From Thermoleophilia bacterium (lineage in GTDB: Bacteria; Actinomycetota; Thermoleophilia; Miltoncostaeales; Miltoncostaeaceae), in assembly GCA_025455865.1 (NCBI GenBank), contig JALOLS010000014.1:1-38863 (forward strand): a stretch of DNA of 38,863 nucleotides, read 5' to 3'. Positions within the stretch are counted from its first letter, which is position 1, and each line of letters starts with the position of its first letter. The notes under the pieces are model-generated. The model did no database searches and was not told where the DNA came from. It saw nothing but the letters and a program-made list of their open reading frames with translations. The position numbers were made by a program, and so were the translations under genes. Shown here piece by piece: positions 18,486-25,070 of this stretch.

Positions 18486-20422
18486 GCGCCCGCCTCCACG
18501 CCGGCCCGCGCCCCCACGTCGGCGGCCTCGCCCGGCGCCGCGCTCCGGTGCAGATGGTCCCAGATCTCGCGGGCGAGCTTCGGCGGCAGGCCGGGCACCG
18601 CGGCGAGCTCCTCCCGGGTGGCGTCGAGGAAGCGGTCGGCCGAGCCGAAGTGGCGCAGGATCGCCCGCCGCCGGGCGGGCCCGACGCCCGGCAGCTCGTC
18701 CAGGATGCTCGTGGTCATGCCGCGCCCGCGCCGGCCGCGGTGGTGGCGGAGGGCGAAGCGGTGCGCCTCGTCGCGCACCTGCTGGAGCAGGTGCAGGCCG
18801 GCCGAGCCCTCGGGCAGGAGCACCGGGTCGCGCCGCCCGGGCAGGAACACCTCCTCCAGGCGCTTGGCCAGGCCGACCATCGGCACGTCGACCCCGGCCT
18901 CGCGCATGGCCCGCTGCGCCGCCCCGAGCTGGCCCTTGCCCCCGTCGATGACGACCAGGCCCGGGGTCGCCCCGAGCGACGCGTCGCCGTCGTCGGCCGC
19001 CAGGCGGGCGAACCGGCGCCCGAGCGCCTCCTCCATGCGGGCGAAGTCGTCCGGCCCGCCGTCGTGGCGCATGGTGAAGCTGCGGTAGTGCGCACGCGCC
19101 GGCGCGGCCTGCTGGAACACGACCATCGAGGCGACCGCATACGTCGCCCCCAGGTTGGAGATGTCGAAGCACTCGACCCGCAGCGGCGGCGCCGGGAGCC
19201 CGAGGTGGCGCTGCAGGTCGGCGAGCGCCTCCACCCGGCGCGAGCGCGCCCGGGCGTGGCGACGGCGGTCCTGGTCCAGGGCCAGATCGGCGTTGCGGGC
19301 GGCAAGCTCGGCCAGCCGCCGCTTCTCGCCCCGCTCCGGCGCGCGGACCTCCACCCGTGCGCCCCGCCGGCCGGTCAGCACCCGCTCGACCGCCGCCGGC
19401 TCCACCCCGGGCGGCACCACCACCTGCGGCGGGATCGCGATGCCCACCGCGTAGTACTCCAGCGCGAACTGCTCGACCACCGTGGCCAGGTCGGGTGCGC
19501 CGGGCACGTCGAGGAAGAAGGACTGGCGGTCCTGCATGACCCCGTCGCGCACCTGCAGCACCTGGACGTTGGCCGCCTCGCCGTCCTCGGCGATGGCCAC
19601 CCCGACCACATCGAGGCTGCCCATGGAGTCGCTGCGGGCGAGCTGGCGCTCCATGAGGTGGCGCACCGCCTGCAGGCGGTTGCGCAGGACCGCCGCCCGC
19701 TCGAACTCCCGCCGGGCGGCCGCCCCGCGCATCTCGGCCTCGATCTCGCGCTCCAGCCCCCGGTAGCGCCCCGAGAGGAACGCGATGACCTGCTCCACCA
19801 GGACCGTGTACTCGTCCCGGGTGATGTAGCCGACGCAGGGCGCCAGGCAGCGGTGGATGTGGTAGTCCAGGCACGGGATGCCCGACGGCCGGCCGGGCTC
19901 CGGCCCCTCGCACGGCCGGGTCGGGAAGATCTTCCCCATCAGGTTCAGCGTCTCGCGCACCTTGGAGGCACTGGAGAACGGGCCGAAGTACAGGCGGTCG
20001 CGGCGGTGGCGCTCCCGGGTGAAGTAGACCCGGGGGAAGCCCTCGTCCATCGAGATGCCGATGTAGGGATAGCTCTTGTCGTCGCGCAGCCGCACGTTGA
20101 AGGGCGGCTTGTGCATCTTCACGAGGTTGCCCTCGAGGATGAGCGCCTCGGTCTCGGAGTTGACCACCAGCGCCTCGAGCCGGCGGACCCGCGAGACCAT
20201 CTCCACCGTGCGCGGGTGCAGGCCGGCCTTCGGCCCCGGGTCGGCATCGGCCGATCCGCCGTCGGGCCGTACCGGGGCCTGGAAGTAGGACCGCACGCGC
20301 TTGCGCAGCGACTTGGCCTTGCCCACGTAGAGCACCCGGTCGGCGGCGTCGCGGAACAGGTAGACGCCCGGGCCGTCGGGCAGCCCGGCGAGCTGCTCCC
20401 GGAGTGGGGCCGCGCCGCTCAC
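18476..20422 (-). CDS. uvrC: UvrABC excinuclease subunit C
   Basis: A 648-residue nuclease that makes both incisions in nucleotide excision repair. The order is: GIY-YIG domain (GPGVYLFRDAADRVLYVGKA), Cys-rich region (PCLDYHIHRCLAPCVGY), UVR segment around residues 205-240 for UvrB contact, RNase H-like endonuclease domain (VECFDISNLGATYAVASMVV, LVVIDGGKGQLGAAQRA), and tandem helix-hairpin-helix motifs (ILDELPGVGPARRRAILRHF, ELAAVPGLPPKLAREIW). The length is normal. The GTG start follows a TATACT box by seven bases with no ribosome site, suggesting a leaderless mRNA. It is the first gene of uvrC-rapZ-yvcK. Confidence 0.97.
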   Translation of the reverse strand: MSGAAPLREQLAGLPDGPGVYLFRDAADRVLYVGKAKSLRKRVRSYFQAPVRPDGGSADADPGPKAGLHPRTVEMVSRVRRLEALVVNSETEALILEGNLVKMHKPPFNVRLRDDKSYPYIGISMDEGFPRVYFTRERHRRDRLYFGPFSSASKVRETLNLMGKIFPTRPCEGPEPGRPSGIPCLDYHIHRCLAPCVGYITRDEYTVLVEQVIAFLSGRYRGLEREIEAEMRGAAARREFERAAVLRNRLQAVRHLMERQLARSDSMGSLDVVGVAIAEDGEAANVQVLQVRDGVMQDRQSFFLDVPGAPDLATVVEQFALEYYAVGIAIPPQVVVPPGVEPAAVERVLTGRRGARVEVRAPERGEKRRLAELAARNADLALDQDRRRHARARSRRVEALADLQRHLGLPAPPLRVECFDISNLGATYAVASMVVFQQAAPARAHYRSFTMRHDGGPDDFARMEEALGRRFARLAADDGDASLGATPGLVVIDGGKGQLGAAQRAMREAGVDVPMVGLAKRLEEVFLPGRRDPVLLPEGSAGLHLLQQVRDEAHRFALRHHRGRRGRGMTTSILDELPGVGPARRRAILRHFGSADRFLDATREELAAVPGLPPKLAREIWDHLHRSAAPGEAADVGARAGVEAGAWS

Positions 20423-20429
20423 CCGCCCG

Positions 20430-20435
20430 AGTATA
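20430..20435 (-). promoter_or_regulatory. -10 box of a probable leaderless promoter for uvrC-rapZ-yvcK
   Basis: TATACT (five of six matches to TATAAT) on the minus strand, seven bases before the GTG at 20422. It lies in the 39-base gap after the pseudopilin-hydrolase gene. Confidence 0.6.
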
Positions 20436-20461
20436 GGCCCGGCCCCCCGCGCCCCCGCCGC

Positions 20462-21700
20462 TCACGTGAGCCCCTCCCCCACCCGCACGAGCACGACGCC
20501 GGCCGCACCCGGCGCGCCGGCATCGCCGGCCCACGCCGTCACCCGGGCAACGTAGGCCCGGGTCTCGGGGAAGGGCGGCACCCCGCCGTGGCGCCGCACC
20601 GCCCCGGGGCCTGCGTTGTAGGCGGCCAGGGCGAGCTCGACGCTGCCGAACGCGCGCAGGTGCCCGGCCAGCAGGCGCGCGGCGGCGGGCACGGCCTGGC
20701 CCGGGTCGAACGGGTCGCGCACCCCCAGGCCGGCCGCGGTCGCGGGCATGAGCTGGGCGATGCCCTGCGCGCCGGCGTGGCTCACCACCCCGGGGTCGAA
20801 GCCCGACTCGGCCCGCAGGAGCGCGGCGAGCAGCCCGGGCGCGATGCCCGCCCCCGCCGCGGCGTGGCCGACCAGGTCCCGGTAGGCCGTGGGCACCCAC
20901 GCCGGCACCGCCGCGGCGCCGGCCGCCGGCCCCACGGCCGCCAGCCCCCGCGGCCGGCGCCGCATGGGCCAGTCGCGGGCGAGGACCGACCCCGTGCGGA
21001 CCACCGCCCCGGTGTAGGGCGCCTCGACGATGCGCCCGCCGCCGACGTACATCGCCACGTGGCCGGCGTGGGGGAAGAGCAGGTCGCCGGGCCGGAGCGC
21101 GGAGTCCGGGAGGTGCGAGATGTCCTCCATCAGGGCGAGCTGGTCCCAGGTCGTGCGGCCGATCGGGACCCCGGCGCTCCGCCACGCCTCCGACGTGAGG
21201 CCCGAGCAGTCGTAGCCCGCGTCGGTGGTCCCGCCCCACCGGTAGGGGATCCCGAGCTTGGAGAGGGCCCAGGCCGCCGCCCGCGCCCCGGCCCCGCCGC
21301 CGCCCACGCCCGGCGCGGCCCGGGCCACGGCATGCACCCGCAGCCCGAGCGGCGCCGAGCGGGCCACCCGCACCTCGACCGCCCCGGGCGCCGCGCCGCG
21401 GCCCACCACCCGGATCGACACCAGCTCGGCCCCCGCGCCCCGGGCCGCCGGAGCGGCCGCGGCGGCCAGGTCGGCCGCGGCGGGGCCGGGTGGGGGCGCC
21501 CCGCCGGCGAGCAGGGGCAGCGTGCGCACCAGGTGCCGGGCCGCCGACACCGCGGCCAGGTCGGCCGCCGCCTGCGCGGCGGACCGCGCGAGGAGCACCG
21601 CCCCCATCGCCCCGGCGGCCAGCCCCGCGAGCGCGACGAGCGCCCCCACCGCGAGCACGAGCGGCAGGGACTGCCCGGACTGCCCCCGGCGCGCCCTCAC
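20462..21700 (-). CDS. TadE/TadG-like pseudopilin fused to NlpC/P60 and lytic transglycosylase domains
   Basis: A 412-residue protein of three parts. Residues 1-60 are a TadE/G-like leader: VRARRGQSGQSLPLV, a hydrophobic helix and RSAAQAAADLAAVSAARHL, closely resembling actinobacterial Rv3655c-like pseudopilins. Residues 140-245 are an NlpC/P60 peptidase: YRWGGTTDAGYDCSGL (C165), PGDLLFPHAGHVAMYVGGG (H214) and a following E226. Residues 270-392 are a soluble lytic transglycosylase: LLAALLRAESGFDP (E298), GAQGIAQLMPATA, AAYNAGPGAV. So one polypeptide carries a membrane helix, a peptide-stem hydrolase and a glycan-cutting enzyme, probably facing the wall. The GTG overlaps the upstream pseudopilin stop (GTGA). 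The fifth-position Glu of TadE leaders is missing (Ser). Confidence 0.85.
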   Translation of the reverse strand: MRARRGQSGQSLPLVLAVGALVALAGLAAGAMGAVLLARSAAQAAADLAAVSAARHLVRTLPLLAGGAPPPGPAAADLAAAAAPAARGAGAELVSIRVVGRGAAPGAVEVRVARSAPLGLRVHAVARAAPGVGGGGAGARAAAWALSKLGIPYRWGGTTDAGYDCSGLTSEAWRSAGVPIGRTTWDQLALMEDISHLPDSALRPGDLLFPHAGHVAMYVGGGRIVEAPYTGAVVRTGSVLARDWPMRRRPRGLAAVGPAAGAAAVPAWVPTAYRDLVGHAAAGAGIAPGLLAALLRAESGFDPGVVSHAGAQGIAQLMPATAAGLGVRDPFDPGQAVPAAARLLAGHLRAFGSVELALAAYNAGPGAVRRHGGVPPFPETRAYVARVTAWAGDAGAPGAAGVVLVRVGEGLT

Positions 21701-21957
21701 GGGACCACCACCGCGCGGGCCGGGACCACGAGGCGCGGCCCGAGACCGGGGAGGAGCCCGGGCAGCGTCACCTGCGCCCGGACGGTGAGCGCCCGGCCGG
21801 CCGGGCCGGTGGCGGCGAGCGCGTCGGCCCGGGCGCGGTCCTGGGCCCGGCCGGCGGCGGCGAGCAGGGCGATGAGCTGCCAGGCCAGGAGCACCGCGGC
21901 GACCAGCACCGGGACGAGGGCCAGGAGCTCGACGCCCGCCTGCCCGCGCCGGCTCAC
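21697..21957 (-). CDS. Small TadE-like pseudopilin
   Basis: An 86-residue protein with a TadE-type N-terminus: SRRGQAGVELLALVPVLVAA and continuing hydrophobic residues, where GQ-x-x-x-E resembles the cleavage and +5 Glu region of type IV/Tad prepilins. A short polar tail follows with two beta-like segments (LTVRAQVTLPG, LGPRLVVPARAVVV). It lies between two related genes and overlaps both by four bases (GTGA), so the three should be made together. A prepilin peptidase and the TadA ATPase are not in the window. Confidence 0.78.
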   Translation of the reverse strand: MSRRGQAGVELLALVPVLVAAVLLAWQLIALLAAAGRAQDRARADALAATGPAGRALTVRAQVTLPGLLPGLGPRLVVPARAVVVP

Positions 21958-22313
21958 CGCCCGGCCCCCGCCGCGGCCCGGACCTCGCCGGCGAGCGGGA
22001 GGCCCGGGACCAGGCCGGGCACCGCCAGGCGAACGCGCACGCCACCGTCGGCGTCCACCGCCACGTCGCGCACCCGCCCGGCCCAGCCGCCGGGGAGCAC
22101 CGCGCGCGCGGCGTGCCCCGCGGGGGCGCCGACCTCGGCCGCCCGCGCCCCGGCCCGGGCCGCCTCGCCGGCGAGCTGCCAGGCCGCGATCCAGGCGACG
22201 GCCTGCCACCCGGCCACGAGGAGCAGCGCGAGCGCCGGCAGCAGGGCCACCAGCTCGACGGCGGACTGGCCGCGCTGGGCCGTCAGGCGGGGTGGGGATG
22301 CGGCGGGATCCAC
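21954..22313 (-). CDS. TadE-like pseudopilin, first gene of the pilin-hydrolase operon
   Basis: A 119-residue protein: a 13-residue leader, then QRGQSAVELVALLPALALLL and the rest of a helix, a helical stretch (QLAGEAARAGARAAEVGAPA) and a C-terminal beta-rich part (RVRDVAVDADGGVRVRLAVP). This is the TadE layout. The GTG at 22313 follows a TAGGGT box by seven bases and lacks a ribosome site, so the operon mRNA is probably leaderless. The two later genes each restart on a GTGA overlap. Confidence 0.8.
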   Translation of the reverse strand: MDPAASPPRLTAQRGQSAVELVALLPALALLLVAGWQAVAWIAAWQLAGEAARAGARAAEVGAPAGHAARAVLPGGWAGRVRDVAVDADGGVRVRLAVPGLVPGLPLAGEVRAAAGAGR

Positions 22314-22320
22314 ACATCCG

Positions 22321-22326
22321 ACCCTA
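22321..22326 (-). promoter_or_regulatory. -10 box of a probable leaderless promoter for the TadE operon
   Basis: TAGGGT on the minus strand, seven bases before GTG 22313. Confidence 0.5.
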
Positions 22327-22338
22327 GGCCCCGCCCCT

Positions 22339-22360
22339 CACCCCGGATGCGCGCGGGGTG
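22339..22360 (-). terminator. Weak hairpin downstream of the YdeI-like gene
   Basis: CACCCCG and CGGGGTG form a 7-bp stem with an 8-base loop, lying between the YdeI-like stop and the TadE promoter box. There is no T run, so its role as a terminator is only suggested by position. Confidence 0.3.
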
Positions 22361-22415
22361 TGCCGATCCGCGCGCCGGCGCGTGCCGGCCGCCGTGATCC
22401 GGCCGTGCGCGGGCG

Positions 22416-23015
22416 TCAGCCCCCGGCACCGCCCTTCGGCCGCCACTGGTTGGCCCGCTCACCCCGGGCGGCGAGCCGCGCGGTCTCCTCGACCCGCGCG
22501 GCGCGGGTCCCGGCCCGCCGGGCCTGCACGATCCACTCCAGGATCCCCCGCCGGGCCGAGCGCGGGAAGGCGTCCCACCGCTCCCGCGATCCCGGGTGGC
22601 GCGCGAAGGCCGCCGCGAGGTCGTCGGGCACCACGCCGTCCTCCACCGCGTCGAGCATGGACCACGAGCCGTCGGCCCGGGCGCGCTCGACGACCCGGAG
22701 CCCTGCCTCGGCCATGCGGCCCTCACGCTCCAGGCGGGCGATGCGCTCCTTGTTGGGCCGCGACCACCCGCTGCCGGCGGCGCGCGGGGCGAACCAGAGC
22801 ATCGTGCGCTCATCGTCCAGGGCACGCGACCGGGAGTCGACCCACCCGACGCGGAGCGCCTCGGTCACCGCCTCCTCGTACCCGAACGCCTGGCGGCCGG
22901 TAGCCTTCTTGAAGCTGACCAGCCACACCCCCCGCCCACGGTCATGGTGGCGCGCGAGCCACTCGCCCCACGCCTCCACCGATGCCGGGTGGACCTGATC
23001 GTCTATCCCAGCCAC
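22416..23015 (-). CDS. YdeI/OmpD-associated family protein
   Basis: A 199-residue soluble protein. The segments EAWGEWLARHHDRGRGVWLV, then SFKKATGR, FGYEEAVTEALRVGWVDSRS, MLWFAPRAAGSGWSRPNKER, and the C-terminal DDLAAAFARHPGSRERWDAF and RRGILEWIVQARRAGTRAAR with RVEETARLAA are characteristic of the YdeI (bacteriocin-protection) family. Its biochemical role is unknown. The GTG at 23015 overlaps the upstream cupin gene by 13 bases, which points to one transcript with the cupin gene and the small membrane-protein gene above it. Confidence 0.88.
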   Translation of the reverse strand: MAGIDDQVHPASVEAWGEWLARHHDRGRGVWLVSFKKATGRQAFGYEEAVTEALRVGWVDSRSRALDDERTMLWFAPRAAGSGWSRPNKERIARLEREGRMAEAGLRVVERARADGSWSMLDAVEDGVVPDDLAAAFARHPGSRERWDAFPRSARRGILEWIVQARRAGTRAARVEETARLAARGERANQWRPKGGAGG

Positions 23016-23551
23016 TCCGGCCGGTAGCGCGTGGGGCGGCGGCGGGCGAGGCCCGCGTAGGCGTCCTCGGGGCGGACGGTCGCCTCGGTCACCCCCGCCC
23101 CGTGGCGGAGGGCGGCCTCGTCCACCGTGTAGCCGCCCCAGTCCGGGCCGCCGACGGACCGGTCGCGCACGCCCACCGCGACCACCACGCAGGGCCCCTC
23201 GCCGGCGCCGACGATGACGTGCTCGGTGCCGGGCGGGCAGTGGACCAGGTCCCAGGGCCCGAGCGGGCGCTCCTGCCCCTCCACGATGAGCAGCGCCGCG
23301 CCCGAGAGCACCAGGAAGTCCTCCTGGTCGGCCTCCCAGTGGTACATCGCCATCGGCTGGCCGGGGCCGAGCACGACCACGTGGATCCCGAGCTGCGTGA
23401 ACTCGGTCTCGCCCTCCAGGTCGCTCACCGCCGCCCGGCCCTCGGCGTGGTACCAGCGGGCGTCCCGGGCGTTCAGCACGAACCAGCCCTCCCCCGCGGG
23501 GACCAGTCCCTCGGCGGTCGGCTCGAGCGGCGCCTCGGGCACGTCGCTCAC
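23003..23551 (-). CDS. Cupin-domain protein
   Basis: A 182-residue protein with a single conserved beta-barrel: LGPGQPMAMYHWEADQEDFL (cupin motif 1) and PLGPWDLVHCPPGTEHVIVG (motif 2, with His). The metal-binding pattern is partly altered: the first motif reads H-x-E where H-x-H is usual. The N-terminus contains WFVLNARDARWYH; the C-terminus RRRPTRYRPEWLG is seen in similar actinobacterial cupins. The GTG overlaps the upstream membrane-protein stop (GTGA). The substrate is unknown; a metal-dependent isomerase/oxygenase or a binding role are both possible. Confidence 0.85.
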   Translation of the reverse strand: MSDVPEAPLEPTAEGLVPAGEGWFVLNARDARWYHAEGRAAVSDLEGETEFTQLGIHVVVLGPGQPMAMYHWEADQEDFLVLSGAALLIVEGQERPLGPWDLVHCPPGTEHVIVGAGEGPCVVVAVGVRDRSVGGPDWGGYTVDEAALRHGAGVTEATVRPEDAYAGLARRRPTRYRPEWLG

Positions 23552-23907
23552 GGGAACCTGCGGCTCTCGCGCACGACCCAGATGATCACCAGCACCAGCG
23601 CGGCGAGCAGGGCGAAGTACCCCAGGGGGGTGAGGCGGTCGGCCAGGAGCGGCCACCCGGCGATGAGCAGGAACGCGATGGCGAGCCCGCACACGATGAT
23701 GGTGATCCGCTGCCAGGGCTTGAGCACCAGCCAGGCCAGGCGGTTCTGCCGGAAGTAGGTGTAGCCGAAGCCGATCAGCGCGGCCACGAAGAGCACGGTG
23801 ATGATCTGGCTGGCGCCGATGGCGATGGCGTCGAAGCCGCGCTGCCAGACCACCCCGAGGGCGGCGATCGCCGCGATGATGATCCCGTTGCGGATACCGG
23901 TCTGCAT
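23548..23907 (-). CDS. Small four-helix membrane protein
   Basis: A 119-residue protein that is almost all membrane: NGIIIAAIAALGVVWQRGF, ITVLFVAALIGFGYTYF, ITIIVCGLAIAFLLIAGW and YFALLAALVLVIIWVV, ending in RESRRFP. I do not recognise a family. The frame is open upstream, but the ATG at 23907 starts directly before the first helix; a CATCCT box lies eight bases upstream. It is first in a three-gene set with the cupin and the YdeI-like gene. Confidence 0.72.
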   Translation of the reverse strand: MQTGIRNGIIIAAIAALGVVWQRGFDAIAIGASQIITVLFVAALIGFGYTYFRQNRLAWLVLKPWQRITIIVCGLAIAFLLIAGWPLLADRLTPLGYFALLAALVLVIIWVVRESRRFP

Positions 23908-23973
23908 GCCGGGCAAGGATGGCACGCATGCCGTCCGCTTGCGCCCGCGCGGCCGGGCCGGGAGGATGCGACC

Positions 23974-24492
23974 GTGAGCCGGGTGGACGAGCACGACCAC
24001 CTCGTGGTGGTCCGCGTGGCCGGCGCCCCCGAGCGGGCGTGGGCCGCCTTCGGCGCGCACGGCCCCATCGGGCTGGCCCTCCGCGGCCGCGCCCGCGCCG
24101 CGGGGCGGGCGGTGCTGTCCATCGGCGCCCCCCGGCGCACGCCGGTCGGCACCCGGCGTGAGGTCCGCGACGCGGAGGGCGTGCTGCTCGGTGAGCTGGA
24201 GCACCGCACCCAGCTCTCCCTGGCCCGCTCGCCCTGGGCGGTGGTGGGACCGGGCGACCGCGGCGTGCTGGCCTGGACCCGCGAGCCGTCCGCCGCCCGG
24301 GCGCTCGCGGGTCGCCTGCTGCGGCGCCTCGCCCCCCGGACCGAGCTGATGGTGGGCCAGCGCGCGCAGGCCGAGGTGGTCCCCGCGGGCCCGGGCCGCT
24401 GGGCGCTGGACCTCACGCGCGTGCCGCCCGGCGTGCTCGACCGCCGCCTGGCCCTGGCCCTCCTGGTCGCCCTGGACGGGTGCCGGCGATGA
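23974..24492 (+). CDS. Hypothetical soluble protein
   Basis: A 172-residue protein with no membrane segment or signal peptide. Stretches such as HDHLVVVRVAGAPERAWAAF, REVRDAEGVLLGELEHRTQL and a C-terminal RRLALALLVALDGCRR suggest an alternating beta fold with a final helix; there is a loose resemblance to LURP-one/scramblase-like proteins, not enough to name it. The GTG start has GGAGG (23961-23965) eight bases upstream. Its stop overlaps the next ATG (ATGA). Codon use is like the neighbours. Confidence 0.68.
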   Translation: MSRVDEHDHLVVVRVAGAPERAWAAFGAHGPIGLALRGRARAAGRAVLSIGAPRRTPVGTRREVRDAEGVLLGELEHRTQLSLARSPWAVVGPGDRGVLAWTREPSAARALAGRLLRRLAPRTELMVGQRAQAEVVPAGPGRWALDLTRVPPGVLDRRLALALLVALDGCRR

Positions 24493-24863
24493 GGCGGGGG
24501 CTCCTGGCCGCGCCGGTGCTCGCCCTGGCCCTGCTCGCCGGCTGCGGCGGCGGCGGGGGCGGGGGCGGGGGCGACGGAGGGTCGGGCCCGGACGGGGCCG
24601 CGAGCGCCGAGGTCGCGGGCTGGCTGGCCGACGCCAAGCGCTACTGCCCGGACGCCCGCACCGCGAACGGGGACTTCCGGGCCGCGATCGCCGCGGTGAA
24701 CGGGCTGGTGCGGACGGCCCGCGAGCGTCCCGGCGCCACGGTGGCCATCGCCGGCGGCACGGTCACGCTGCGCCAGGCCCTCACCGACGCCGCCGACGCC
24801 CTGCGCCCGTGCACCCCGACGCTCGCCGGCCTGCTCGACGGGGCCGTCCGCACCCTGCCCTGA
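24489..24863 (+). CDS. Small glycine-rich lipoprotein
   Basis: A 124-residue predicted lipoprotein: RRGLLAAPVLALALLAGC is a signal peptide with lipobox LAGC, followed by a glycine run that acts as a linker. The mature part is mostly helical (EVAGWLADAKRYCPDA, DFRAAIAAVNGLVRTARE, TLRQALTDAADALRPC) with two cysteines that could pair. No family recognised. The ATG overlaps the upstream stop by four bases, so it is likely co-expressed with the hypothetical protein. Confidence 0.75.
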   Translation: MRRGLLAAPVLALALLAGCGGGGGGGGGDGGSGPDGAASAEVAGWLADAKRYCPDARTANGDFRAAIAAVNGLVRTARERPGATVAIAGGTVTLRQALTDAADALRPCTPTLAGLLDGAVRTLP

Positions 24864-24874
24864 GGCCCCTCAGG
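24859..24874. terminator. Shared-stop palindrome between convergent genes
   Basis: CCTGAGG and CCTCAGG are perfect inverted repeats two bases apart. The TGA inside the left arm ends the plus-strand lipoprotein gene and the TCA in the right arm is the minus-strand stop of the zinc-ribbon gene. It could act as a compact two-way terminator; there are no T runs. Confidence 0.35.
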
Positions 24875-25070
24875 CCGGGGGGGCCGGCGGCTCCCGCGGG
24901 GTGAAGCCCACGCAGCGGGCCACCGGGACCGGCGGGTAGCGCGGGAACCGGGGGTCGTCCCGGTGCCGCCCGCACATGGAGAACACCGTGCGCCGGGTCG
25001 GCACCAGGCGCTGGAAGGCGCAGTGGTCGCACAGCCCGGCCGGCGGGCCGGGCCGGGCCGGGCCGCTCAC
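24870..25070 (-). CDS. Small cysteine-rich protein coupled to thrS
   Basis: A 66-residue protein with CDHCAFQRLVPTRRTVFSMC, GRHRDDPRFPRYPPVPVARC and a closing VGF: four cysteines in a CxxC...C...C layout plus His, suggesting a treble-clef or zinc-ribbon binding site. From general knowledge, very similar short proteins occur in Thermoleophilia genomes, but I cannot name a function. The GTG start overlaps the thrS stop (GTGA), so it is probably translated from the thrS message. The open frame upstream is the wrong frame of thrS. Confidence 0.72.
   Translation of the reverse strand: MSGPARPGPPAGLCDHCAFQRLVPTRRTVFSMCGRHRDDPRFPRYPPVPVARCVGFTPREPPAPPA

Noticed and set aside
18548-22327. A 1259-codon open frame on the plus strand antisense to uvrC and the TadE operon
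   Set aside because: The translation is rich in Arg, Gly, Pro and His with no recognisable domain, and the opposite strand carries well conserved families. Long antisense frames are expected at this GC content.
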